DNA of 10,174 nt from Pseudobdellovibrio sp. (GTDB taxonomy: Bacteria; Bdellovibrionota; Bdellovibrionia; Bdellovibrionales; Bdellovibrionaceae). The notes below the pieces were generated by a model. That model was not told the origin of the DNA. It saw only the letters and a program-made list of their open reading frames with translations, and searched no databases. This document shows positions 1 through 5,633 of the stretch, one piece after another (position 1 is the first letter of the stretch; each line of letters begins with the position of its first letter). A program made the translations under genes and the position numbers. Where the stretch lies: contig JANWIU010000072.1 of the NCBI GenBank assembly GCA_025449725.1, positions 1 to 10,174 of the forward strand. Direction: 5' to 3'.

Positions 1-285
1 ATTATTGTAAAGGTCATTTAACTTATCATATTGCTCGCATTCAGCTAACTTTTGCAAAAGTTCAATAGTCAAAATCTCAGATTTGATTTCAAGAGTTTTA
101 ACTCCGTCGCAAGTGTATTCCGGATCTGCATTTTCGGCTGCAGCGACTGTGCGGTTTGCTGTTGTACTGTCAAAAACAACAATATTGCCACCTGTAGTTT
201 GCGTACCTGTAACAGTAGTTTTAGATGTATGCGCGCAAGAAAAAACGAAAAGGGCGCTCAAAATCAGAATGATTTTTGCTTTCAT
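1..285 (-). CDS. Putative outer-membrane lipoprotein, C-terminus beyond window
   Basis: The gene begins at ATG (complement of 283-285) and stays open for 95 codons to the window edge, so its end is missing. AAGGAG (complement of 291-296) lies five bases before the ATG and decides the start. Residues 1-16 are a short signal peptide ending in a lipobox-like FVFSC, with the lipidated cysteine expected at residue 17. Residue 18 is Ala rather than Asp, which under the usual Lol rule favours the outer membrane. A Thr/Gly-rich linker follows to about residue 35. Residues 67-93 look helical and could begin a TPR-like or coiled-coil region, but this is a guess from composition. I do not recognise a family. 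The gene is divergent from the SRPBCC gene at 411 and its promoter must lie in the shared 125-bp spacer. The lipoprotein call is well supported; the function is unknown. Confidence 0.8.
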   Translation of the reverse strand, partial: MKAKIILILSALFVFSCAHTSKTTVTGTQTTGGNIVVFDSTTANRTVAAAENADPEYTCDGVKTLEIKSEILTIELLQKLAECEQYDKLNDLYNN

Positions 286-313
286 GGAGTCTCCTTAATT
301 GATATGTCTTAGT

Positions 314-342
314 TTAACCTGCGCTTTTGCTGAGAGTATACT
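314..342 (+). promoter_or_regulatory. Possible upstream sigma-70-like promoter (TTAACC-17-TATACT)
   Basis: TTAACC (314-319) and TATACT (337-342) are separated by 17 bases. The -10 is strong and the -35 moderate. It lies inside the palindrome GAGTATACTC (334-343), so the same bases also read TATACT on the minus strand (335-340). They could serve as a -10 for the divergent lipoprotein, although I see no good -35 there. This would be a second start site for the SRPBCC-DUF924 unit. Confidence 0.4.
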
Positions 343-357
343 CGCCGATTGTCCAGT

Positions 358-386
358 TTGACTTGAGCAAGGTGCCTCTACATAAT
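358..386 (+). promoter_or_regulatory. Sigma-70-like promoter for the SRPBCC-DUF924 unit
   Basis: TTGACT (358-363) and CATAAT (381-386) are separated by exactly 17 bases; each matches the consensus at five of six positions. Transcription would begin near 393, leaving a leader of about 18 nt before the ATG at 411. Because the promoter lies downstream of the in-frame ATG at 327, it argues for the start at 411. Confidence 0.65.
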
Positions 387-410
387 TTAATCGAACTTAA
401 AGGAACAGAA

Positions 411-941
411 ATGAAAATCGTAAAAAAAATAATGACAGCATTAGTGGTCCTGATTTTAATCCTTCTTTATATTCCAAGACATTTGTCTCCACATTTTGCC
501 ATGTCACGGTCGATTGTTATTAAGGCGCCGGTTGCAGAGGTTTTTCAGCGCTTGCCGGATTTGAATGAATATAACAAATGGAATCCTTTCGCAGAAGGAG
601 ACACCTCTCAGAACACTCAAGTAACCGGCACGGGATTGAATTCTTCTATGACCTGGAAAGGGAAGAATTCCGGCGAAGGAAAAATGACCATTTCAGAAGT
701 GGAATCTAATCATAAAATTAAAATCAATATGGAATTTTATGAACCAATGAAAGGGACAGGAGTCGTGTACTGGATAACCGTGCCGACCGCAGACGGCAAC
801 ACGGAACTCAAATGGACATACGATCAGGATCTTCCTTACCTTAACCGCTATTTCGGATTAGTGATGGATAGAATGATGGGAAAGCATTTTGAAAAAGGTT
901 TGGTGAAGTATAAGGCGATCGTAGAAGGCTCTCAAAAATAA
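411..941 (+). CDS. Membrane-anchored SRPBCC (polyketide cyclase/START-like) protein
   Basis: This 176-residue protein has a basic N-terminus (MKIVKK), one hydrophobic segment at about residues 7-21, and a soluble domain from about residue 32. The domain opens with a beta strand and the helix-turn pattern RSIVIKAPVAEVFQRLPD, followed by LNEYNKWNPF. That is the typical beginning of the Polyketide_cyc2 branch of the SRPBCC superfamily, whose helix-grip fold holds hydrophobic ligands. No catalytic residue can be assigned. The ATG at 411 is preferred over the in-frame one at 327 because AAAGGA (399-404) precedes it by six bases and the best promoter lies between the two. The stop overlaps the next start by one base (TAATG), so the DUF924 protein is probably translationally coupled to it. 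The domain would sit at the membrane, probably facing the periplasm. Ligand and role are unknown. Confidence 0.85.
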   Translation: MKIVKKIMTALVVLILILLYIPRHLSPHFAMSRSIVIKAPVAEVFQRLPDLNEYNKWNPFAEGDTSQNTQVTGTGLNSSMTWKGKNSGEGKMTISEVESNHKIKINMEFYEPMKGTGVVYWITVPTADGNTELKWTYDQDLPYLNRYFGLVMDRMMGKHFEKGLVKYKAIVEGSQK

Positions 942-1486
942 TGAGTCTTGAATACAAACCTGTTCTAAATTTTTGGTTTGAAGAAATTGATTCGGCCTAT
1001 TGGTTCAAAAAAGATGAAAATTTTGATACGCAGGTGCGCCAGCGATTTTTAAAAACATATGAAGCTGTCAAAGCCGGTGAAACGGCCTCCTGGCGGAGGT
1101 CTCCTGAAGGACGATTAGCAGAAGTCATTGTACTTGATCAGTTCACCAGAAACATGTTTCGCGGAACTGCCCGATCTTTTGAGGGCGACCAAATGGCATT
1201 AAATTTGGCTCAGCAGGCCGTAGCTTCTGGCGATGATTTAAAGTTACCGGCCATTCAAAGAAGCTTTTTGTATATGCCTTATATGCACAGCGAAGATTTA
1301 GCGGTGCACGAAGAAGCGGTTAAATTATTTAATCAGCCGGGGCTGGAGAACAATTTAAAATTTGAAATCAGGCACAAAAAAATTATCGAAATATTTGGAC
1401 GTTACCCGCACCGCAATGAAATTTTAGGAAGAACTTCTACCAAAGAAGAGTTGGAATTCCTCAAAACTGAAGGATCATCGTTCTGA
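941..1486 (+). CDS. DUF924 family protein
   Basis: This 181-residue protein matches the whole DUF924 pattern. It has the opening VLNFWFEE (8-15), WRRSPEGRLAEVIVLDQFTRN (51-71), FRGTARSFEGD (73-83), the FLYMPYMHSEDLAVHEEAVKLF block (109-130) and the closing HKKIIEIFGRYPHRNEILGR (145-164). The length is usual for the family. DUF924 proteins are predicted to be all-helical and TPR-like, and I know of no assigned reaction. The conserved D66-Q-F-x-R-N and H116-S-E-D motifs look like a functional site, but that is inference. There is no signal peptide, so it is cytoplasmic. The start overlaps the stop of the SRPBCC gene by one base, and its ribosome binding is probably supplied by translation of that gene. 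No clear terminator follows; a weak stem (1499-1531) lacks a T run. Confidence 0.9.
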   Translation: MSLEYKPVLNFWFEEIDSAYWFKKDENFDTQVRQRFLKTYEAVKAGETASWRRSPEGRLAEVIVLDQFTRNMFRGTARSFEGDQMALNLAQQAVASGDDLKLPAIQRSFLYMPYMHSEDLAVHEEAVKLFNQPGLENNLKFEIRHKKIIEIFGRYPHRNEILGRTSTKEELEFLKTEGSSF

Positions 1487-1552
1487 AAGCTAAGATTTCG
1501 GGTTTGATGGTCTTGAATCATTACAAATCCGGCATCTAATAAAAAATTCAAT

Positions 1553-1579
1553 TGATTTACTTGAGTTTAATTCGATAAA
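1553..1579 (+). promoter_or_regulatory. Weak candidate promoter for the hybrid kinase
   Basis: TTGATT (1553-1558) and GATAAA (1574-1579) are 15 bases apart, which is short for sigma-70. Transcription would begin only a few bases before the ATG at 1589. No Shine-Dalgarno sequence is visible in that interval, so the mRNA may be nearly leaderless. Other promoters upstream, or read-through from DUF924, are equally possible. Confidence 0.3.
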
Positions 1580-1588
1580 ACATATGTT

Positions 1589-3199
1589 ATGTCTGTACAA
1601 GAGCCAGATTTTAAACAGCTATTTGAATCGGCCCCGGGACTTTATTTAGTTCTCAGTCCGGATTTCCGTATTATTGCTGTGTCAGATAACTATTTGCGTG
1701 CCACGATGGTAGAACGAAAAAACGTTTTAGGTAAAAGTCTATTTGAAGTGTTTCCTGATAATCCTGACGACGCAACAGCCACCGGTACGAAATTGTTACG
1801 GGCATCTCTGGAAAGGGTGCTTGAAAAAAAGGTTGTGGATGTCATGGCTATTCAGAAGTACGACATTCGTAAGCCGGCGTCAGAAGGCGGTGAATATGAA
1901 GTCCGCTATTGGAGCCCGGCGAATACTCCGGTATTTGATGATTCCCAGAACATAAAATACATCATTCACAAAGCAGAAGATGTAACCGAGTTTGTAAGAT
2001 TACGGCAGACCGGTATCGAGCAGAATAAAGCAAATCAAGAACTTAAGTTAGAAAAAGATCATCTTGAAAAAGTCAGGCAGTCACAGCGAATGGAAGCCAT
2101 GGGGCAACTGGCAGGCGGCATCGCTCATGATTTTAATAATATTTTAGCCACCATCTTATTGTCTTGTGAGAGTTCTCTGTTAAAACCGGATACGCCGGCT
2201 TCAGTAAAACAAAACTTAAAAGATATTTTAGAAGGAAGTGAGAGGGCTGCGGTTTTGACCCGGCAGCTTCTGGCATTTAGTCGTAAACAGGTTCTGCAGC
2301 CGACAATATTAAATATTAACGTTGTAGTAAGAGAAATAGAAATTTTGCTGAATCGCCTTTTGAACGAAAAGATTTCCTTTTCGACTGACTTAGCTGATGG
2401 CCTTGGAAACACTTTGATTGATAAAGGCCAAGTCGAACAAATTATTTTGAATCTTGTAGTGAACGCACGTGATGCGATGGCCAACGGCGGAAAGATTACT
2501 ATCAGCACTGAAAATGTTTTTTTAGATAAAGAAATGAGTTACGGAAACCTGGAAGTAGAGCCCGGTCAGTATGTAATGCTGGCGGTGAGTGACACAGGTG
2601 TTGGGATGGATGCGCCCACCCAAGCGCGGATCTTTGAACCCTTCTTCACAACGAAAGAAGTCGGCAAAGGCACAGGGCTTGGCCTTGCGACGGTTTATGG
2701 TATCGTGAAGCAAAACAACGGCACCATTTGGGTGTACAGCGAACTTAATAAAGGAACGGTCTTTAAAATTTATCTTCCGTTTTCAGATCAAAAAGTTTCG
2801 GTTATTGAAAAAACGCCCCGTCCGGAAACAGAAGTTTCCGGAAGAACTGTTCTGGTTGTTGAGGATGAAGCGTTGTTGCGTAGGGCGATCTGTACTGCGT
2901 TGGAAAGTGCCGGGTATAAGGTTCATTCCGCTTCAAATGGGGCGGAAGCCGTGATCCTCATACCGCAAATTTCTAATTTGGATTTAGTTATTACTGATGT
3001 TGTTATGCCGGTCATGGGCGGAAAAGAGCTTCAGAAGCAAATTCGAAACTTAAAAATTGATGTAAAAATATTGTTTTTATCCGGGTACACAGATGATGTG
3101 CTTGCTGACCACGGGCTGTCAGAAGACAACCCGGCATTTTTAGAAAAACCATTTCATTTGAATACACTCTTAGCGAAAGTGCAGACGCTATTCGATTAG
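1589..3199 (+). CDS. PAS-containing hybrid sensor histidine kinase/response regulator
   Basis: This 536-residue protein has no signal peptide or membrane segment and so senses in the cytoplasm. A PAS domain spans about 8-135 (FESAPGLYLVLSPDFRIIAV onward; DVTEFVRL closes it). A charged helix (about 140-168) leads to the HisKA H-box GGIAHDFNNIL with the phospho-accepting H180. The HATPase carries N288/N292 (N-box), DTGVGM (335-340), FEPFFTTK (349-356) and GKGTGLGLA (359-367). After a linker (about 401-418), the C-terminal receiver has acidic E425/D426, phospho-acceptor D470 in ITDVVMP, S498 and K520. All key residues are present, so autophosphorylation and transfer to D470 should work. There is no DNA-binding output domain, so a further partner or protein-interaction output is expected. 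No Shine-Dalgarno precedes the ATG. The start is supported by the PAS beginning at once. The ligand is unknown. It ends four bases from a convergent gene. Confidence 0.95.
   Translation: MSVQEPDFKQLFESAPGLYLVLSPDFRIIAVSDNYLRATMVERKNVLGKSLFEVFPDNPDDATATGTKLLRASLERVLEKKVVDVMAIQKYDIRKPASEGGEYEVRYWSPANTPVFDDSQNIKYIIHKAEDVTEFVRLRQTGIEQNKANQELKLEKDHLEKVRQSQRMEAMGQLAGGIAHDFNNILATILLSCESSLLKPDTPASVKQNLKDILEGSERAAVLTRQLLAFSRKQVLQPTILNINVVVREIEILLNRLLNEKISFSTDLADGLGNTLIDKGQVEQIILNLVVNARDAMANGGKITISTENVFLDKEMSYGNLEVEPGQYVMLAVSDTGVGMDAPTQARIFEPFFTTKEVGKGTGLGLATVYGIVKQNNGTIWVYSELNKGTVFKIYLPFSDQKVSVIEKTPRPETEVSGRTVLVVEDEALLRRAICTALESAGYKVHSASNGAEAVILIPQISNLDLVITDVVMPVMGGKELQKQIRNLKIDVKILFLSGYTDDVLADHGLSEDNPAFLEKPFHLNTLLAKVQTLFD
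2821..2842. repeat. Perfect 9-bp hairpin in the kinase-receiver linker
   Basis: TCCGGAAAC (2821-2829) and GTTTCCGGA (2834-2842) pair perfectly around the loop AGAA. It falls inside coding sequence at residues 411-418, in the linker between HATPase and receiver domains. There is no T run, so it is not a terminator. It may be neutral or a small palindromic insertion tolerated in the linker. Confidence 0.6.
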
Positions 3200-3203
3200 T
3201 TCC

Positions 3204-3659
3204 TTATTCCGTTGCCGGTTGGGAAGAAACCGCTTTTGGCTTTAAATTTAGTTCTAAAATTCTGCAGCCATTAGCTTCATGAAGTGAAATTTTGTTTTCA
3301 GTAACCATGGCTAATGTGAAAAACACAGCAGGAGCCGCAGACATTTCGTTTCGGCAATTCTTTCTGGCATAAGCTTGTTGAGGTTGAAGAACAGAAAAAT
3401 TTAGTACGTTCGGTAAATTGCTGGATACGCCATCAAGTTTCAATACGGTATAAAAGTCGGCGTAGTTACAGCCGGTTTCGTCTTTCTTTTTAAAAGCTAA
3501 TAGGGTTTCGCCTAAGGCCACGCCAACCGATTCATCTTGTACGGCAACTGCGGCACTTTCATCACATTTTTTGCTTTCGATTTCGCGCCAGTCAATTGAA
3601 GTTGCGAAGGCGTTAATTGAGAAGGCGGCTACGATTGTGGAAATAATTAAGGTTTTCAT
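3204..3659 (-). CDS. Small exported protein of unknown function with four cysteines
   Basis: This 151-residue protein starts at ATG (complement of 3657-3659) with AAGGAA (complement of 3665-3670) five bases upstream. Residues 1-19 form a classical signal peptide (MKTLIISTIVAAFSINAFA) with probable cleavage after AFA, so the mature form is periplasmic or secreted. The mature part has four cysteines (C32, C64, C102, C132), enough for two disulfides, and appears as a small mixed alpha/beta domain. The C-terminal tail is rich in Pro, Ser and Ala. I do not recognise a family. Its stop faces the kinase stop across four bases, so transcripts of the two genes must overlap at their 3' ends. No good promoter is visible upstream, though the spacer holds a dyad at 3695-3722. 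Confidence 0.8.
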   Translation of the reverse strand: MKTLIISTIVAAFSINAFATSIDWREIESKKCDESAAVAVQDESVGVALGETLLAFKKKDETGCNYADFYTVLKLDGVSSNLPNVLNFSVLQPQQAYARKNCRNEMSAAPAVFFTLAMVTENKISLHEANGCRILELNLKPKAVSSQPATE

Positions 3660-3694
3660 AATGTTTCCTTTTTAGGTTTTTAGTTTCAGGAAAT

Positions 3695-3722
3695 GTGCCT
3701 TCTATACTGTTTTATAGAGCAC
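3695..3722. repeat. Inverted repeat upstream of the small exported protein gene
   Basis: GTGC-CT-TCTATA (3695-3706) pairs with TATAGA-GCAC (3713-3722) around a six-base centre: ten pairs with a two-base bulge. It lies 36 bp upstream of the minus-strand ATG, overlapping the AT-rich tracts where a -10 element would be expected. An operator or an RNA hairpin in the leader are both possible. Confidence 0.45.
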
Positions 3723-3728
3723 CTCATC

Positions 3729-3748
3729 GATCAAAGGCTGATCAAAGG
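3729..3748. repeat. Tandem 9-bp direct repeat GATCAAAGG with 11-bp period
   Basis: GATCAAAGG occurs at 3729-3737 and again at 3740-3748, separated by CT. The spacing places both copies on nearly the same face of the helix, as in many regulator sites. It lies in the divergent spacer between the exported protein gene and the DUF2945 gene. The binding factor is unknown. Confidence 0.5.
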
Positions 3749-3762
3749 ACGTTTTGCGCCTG

Positions 3763-3791
3763 TTGGCGTTTCATTCCGAGACGCGGATACT
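3763..3791 (+). promoter_or_regulatory. Candidate promoter for the DUF2945 gene (TTGGCG-17-GATACT)
   Basis: TTGGCG (3763-3768) and GATACT (3786-3791) each match four of six consensus bases with a 17-base spacer. Transcription would start near 3798, at the foot of a small hairpin GACTT-CGG-AAGTC (3798-3810), giving a leader of about 80 nt. The promoter sits just downstream of the tandem direct repeats. Confidence 0.35.
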
Positions 3792-3878
3792 TTTTACGAC
3801 TTCGGAAGTCAGCGCCGGTATTTTTAAGAATGAGCCGGGCAGGAAATTTGAAATGTGGATGCTAAAAAGGGGGCCGTG

Positions 3879-4109
3879 ATGAAAACAAATCGTTTACCGG
3901 AGCCGTTTAGAATCGGCGAAAAAATTAAGTGGAGATGGATGGGGCGTCCTGTTTCAGGCGTTGTAAAAAAAGTCTATTTTAAACCAGTTACAAAAATTTT
4001 CAGAGGTGCTGAGTTTAAAAGAAACGGTTCAAAAGAAGAGCCGGCTTATTTAGTGAAATCAAAAGCTGGAAGCGAAGTTCTGAAATCCCATTCAGAGCTT
4101 TCCAATTGA
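3879..4109 (+). CDS. DUF2945 (hypervirulence-associated TUDOR-like) domain protein
   Basis: This protein has 76 residues from the ATG at 3879. The sequence FRIGEKIKWRW (10-20), SGVVKKVY (26-33), a middle stretch with KRNGSKEEPAYLVKS (47-61), and LKSHSELS (68-75) follows the DUF2945 pattern, a small SH3/Tudor-like beta barrel. The family often reads FxVGDxVxW, then EEPxYxVxS and KxSxL. Its molecular role is unclear; the HVA1 name comes from a fungal protein and should not be taken as function here. An AAAGGGGG run (3866-3873) lies five bases before ATG 3879. An in-frame GTG at 3855 with AGGAAA eight bases ahead would add eight residues that the family does not need. There is no signal peptide. 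It stands alone, transcribed divergently from the small exported protein gene. Confidence 0.8.
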   Translation: MKTNRLPEPFRIGEKIKWRWMGRPVSGVVKKVYFKPVTKIFRGAEFKRNGSKEEPAYLVKSKAGSEVLKSHSELSN

Positions 4110-4201
4110 GCGTTATTGGTATCATGACCGGTTGTAGACAAAGCAAAGAGCCTAACAAAAGTCATGGAATCGGACGTAACTAATTGATGTTGCGCCGTGC
4201 G

Positions 4202-4216
4202 GGCCTCGACGAGGCC
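4202..4216. repeat. Perfect GC-rich hairpin GGCCTC-GAC-GAGGCC downstream of DUF2945
   Basis: Six perfect pairs, three of them GC at the base, enclose a three-base loop, 92 bp after the DUF2945 stop and 69 bp before the YciI-like start. No T run follows on either strand, so it is not a canonical intrinsic terminator. It may end transcription imperfectly or be a small palindromic repeat. Confidence 0.45.
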
Positions 4217-4235
4217 AGATAATTCGTTCAATCAG

Positions 4236-4262
4236 TTGAATTAAAATTTTGTTTCGTATAGC
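4236..4262 (+). promoter_or_regulatory. Candidate promoter for the YciI-like gene (TTGAAT-15-TATAGC)
   Basis: TTGAAT (4236-4241) and TATAGC (4257-4262) are 15 bases apart, shorter than ideal, in an AT-rich tract right before the gene. The -35 overlaps the dyad TTCAA-TCAG-TTGAA (4227-4240), a possible operator. The ribosome binding site AGGAG (4274-4278) lies seven bases before the ATG at 4286. Confidence 0.35.
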
Positions 4263-4285
4263 TTTTTCCAATCAGGAGAAAACAA

Positions 4286-4636
4286 ATGAAAAAATTTTTA
4301 GCGATTTACACAGGGTCACCGGCTGCAATGGAAAAATGGGCAACATTAAGTGAAGCTGCAAAAGCTGACCGTCAAAAAGAAGGTATTAAACTGTGGTCAA
4401 ACTGGGGAGAAAAGAATTCTAAACTTATTAAGGATATCGGCAACCCACTTGGTAAAACCAAGCTGGTCAGTCAAAAAGGAATTTCTGATTCTCGCAATCA
4501 AATGACTGCTTACACCATCGTTGAAGCAGAAACTCATGAAGATGCGGCCAAGTTATTTTTAAATCACCCGCACTTTGAAATTTTTCCAGGCGAAGGCATT
4601 GAAGTTATGGAATGCTTGCCGCTTCCGAAAATGTAA
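4286..4636 (+). CDS. YciI/YCII-related small protein
   Basis: This 116-residue cytoplasmic protein begins with MKKFLAIYTGSP and ends with HPHFEIFPGEGIEVMECLPLP (94-114), the pattern seen in the YCII-related family of dimeric alpha-beta barrel proteins. The section MTAYTIVEAETHEDAAKLFLN (73-93) supplies the second strand and helix typical of the fold. YciI-type proteins carry a His/Asp pair proposed as active site. Here H94 and H96 lie in the right C-terminal region, but I cannot assign a reaction. The ribosome binding site AGGAG is well placed. The protein ends Met-stop, and these six bases form half of an inverted repeat with the end of the convergent hydrolase gene. Some YCII proteins are encoded with ECF sigma factors; none is visible here. 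Confidence 0.8.
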   Translation: MKKFLAIYTGSPAAMEKWATLSEAAKADRQKEGIKLWSNWGEKNSKLIKDIGNPLGKTKLVSQKGISDSRNQMTAYTIVEAETHEDAAKLFLNHPHFEIFPGEGIEVMECLPLPKM

Positions 4637-4647
4637 TCGGCTTACAT
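4631..4647. terminator. Short inverted repeat spanning both convergent stop codons
   Basis: ATGTAA (4631-4636) and TTACAT (4642-4647) pair perfectly around TCGGC. Each arm is the last Met codon plus stop codon of one convergent gene. The stem is six pairs, mostly AT, with no T run, so at best a weak bidirectional end signal. No better terminator is seen between the two genes. Confidence 0.3.
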
Positions 4648-5541
4648 AGTCATACACTGATTAAAATGATCGAGAAATTCAGGGGAAGTAACTGCAGTCA
4701 TGTGGTTTTTCCCCTGAATAATTTTTAAATCCGATTGCGGTAAGATATTTTTTATTTTAAGCGCAGACTCATAAAACGGATCCTCTTCGCCTATTATAAT
4801 ACAAGGTGCACTTGAAACAGATGCCAGCTCGCCTGCAGTCAGCGTCAGCCCTTCGCTTCCTTCAATGACTGCCGCTAATGCCAACGGGTCGTTTAAAAAT
4901 TTGGTCACAAATAAAACCCAGTAATTATGAAACACGCCGGGATCTTTTTTAGGATTCAAAAAAGTCGAAAGCGGTGGAACGCCCTCATTTGCCTTTAAGG
5001 CTTGGGCTGCAGGCTCTAGTTTCTTTGCCAAACTGTCGCTGCCGACCTCATCCCAGCCGGCCCCCATTACTAAAATTCTTTCAGTTTGCTGCGGATAAAT
5101 CTGCGAGAACTTCAATGCAATGAAACCACCCAATGAATAACCGGCAATTGTGGCTTTTGGAAACTGCAGATGCGTCAACAGCTCTGAAATGTCTTTCACC
5201 ATTTCAGAACCGTAGCGGGAAGCTTCATGAGGTTTATCGCTGAGCCCGTGACCGCGAAGGTCAGGAACGATCACATGATATTTTTCACTTAGCTTCGATC
5301 GAACCCCTGAAATGGTCCAATTCAGATCGCCATTAACCGCGAATCCATGGATCAGTATTACAGGTGTAAGATTTTTGGAACCGTATTCTGAGTAAAATAT
5401 TTTTGTTCCATCTGACGTGGTAAAAAAGCTTCCGGCTGAACGCCCTACAAACCCATTTGGGGTCATGTATACCAATGCCAACACGAGTGCCAGTACACCG
5501 CAGGTCATTACACTGATGAAACTAAAGGTTTTTCGCGTCAC
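4642..5541 (-). CDS. Membrane-anchored alpha/beta hydrolase
   Basis: This 299-residue protein has an N-terminal hydrophobic segment (about 7-26) after a short basic stretch, so it is probably held in the inner membrane with its catalytic domain outside. From residue 43 the fold is canonical: VILIHGF (61-67) with the oxyanion-hole HG, PDLRGHGLSDKP (93-104), nucleophile S136 in GYSLGG, acid D254 in IGEEDPF and H280 in GKNHM. The triad order matches the alpha/beta hydrolase_1 family. The cap (about 165-235) is the substrate-deciding part, and no substrate can be named. The GTG start (complement of 5539-5541) is uncertain. GAAGG sits only one base before it, and the likely promoter places transcription at about that base, so either the mRNA is leaderless or the ATG at codon 12 is used. 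The latter would shorten the basic N-terminus. Confidence 0.9.
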   Translation of the reverse strand: MTRKTFSFISVMTCGVLALVLALVYMTPNGFVGRSAGSFFTTSDGTKIFYSEYGSKNLTPVILIHGFAVNGDLNWTISGVRSKLSEKYHVIVPDLRGHGLSDKPHEASRYGSEMVKDISELLTHLQFPKATIAGYSLGGFIALKFSQIYPQQTERILVMGAGWDEVGSDSLAKKLEPAAQALKANEGVPPLSTFLNPKKDPGVFHNYWVLFVTKFLNDPLALAAVIEGSEGLTLTAGELASVSSAPCIIIGEEDPFYESALKIKNILPQSDLKIIQGKNHMTAVTSPEFLDHFNQCMTM

Positions 5542-5547
5542 GCCTTC

Positions 5548-5575
5548 ACATTAATTCAGAACGTGGCGTAGTCAA
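5548..5575 (-). promoter_or_regulatory. Promoter candidate for the hydrolase (TTGACT-16-TAATGT)
   Basis: On the minus strand TTGACT (complement of 5570-5575) precedes TAATGT (complement of 5548-5553) by 16 bases. The -35 matches five of six; the -10 keeps the key T1, A2 and T6. Transcription would begin within a base or two of the GTG at 5541, implying a leaderless message. The -35 lies inside the dyad at 5566-5587. Confidence 0.45.
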
Positions 5576-5587
5576 GTAGACTCACGC
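5566..5587. promoter_or_regulatory. Dyad in the divergent hydrolase/AHSA1 spacer, possible operator
   Basis: GCGTAGTC (5566-5573) pairs with GACT-C-ACGC (5579-5587) around AAGTA, eight pairs with one bulged C. It covers the -35 hexamer of the minus-strand promoter, where a bound repressor would block RNA polymerase. The regulator is unknown and none is encoded next to it. Confidence 0.4.
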
Positions 5588-5633
5588 ACACCCTTTGCAA
5601 ACCCAGTCGATACCAGCAGCGAAAGGAATTAAA

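Noticed and set aside
52..312. Plus-strand open frame of 86 codons, cysteine-rich
   Set aside because: It lies antisense to a lipoprotein gene with a good ribosome site, signal peptide and lipobox; its composition is erratic and it has no ribosome site of its own.
1499..1531. Possible terminator after DUF924 (CGGGTTTG pairing with CAAATCCG)
   Set aside because: Eight pairs including one GU enclose a 17-nt loop and no T run follows; too weak to annotate as a terminator.
2125..2713. Two minus-strand open frames inside the hybrid kinase
   Set aside because: They are antisense to the HisKA and HATPase core, whose motifs are fully conserved; no ribosome site or plausible product.
3216..3232. Possible kinase terminator CGGTT/AACCG inside the end of the convergent gene
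   Set aside because: Only five pairs, followed by an interrupted T tract, and located in coding sequence of the opposite gene.
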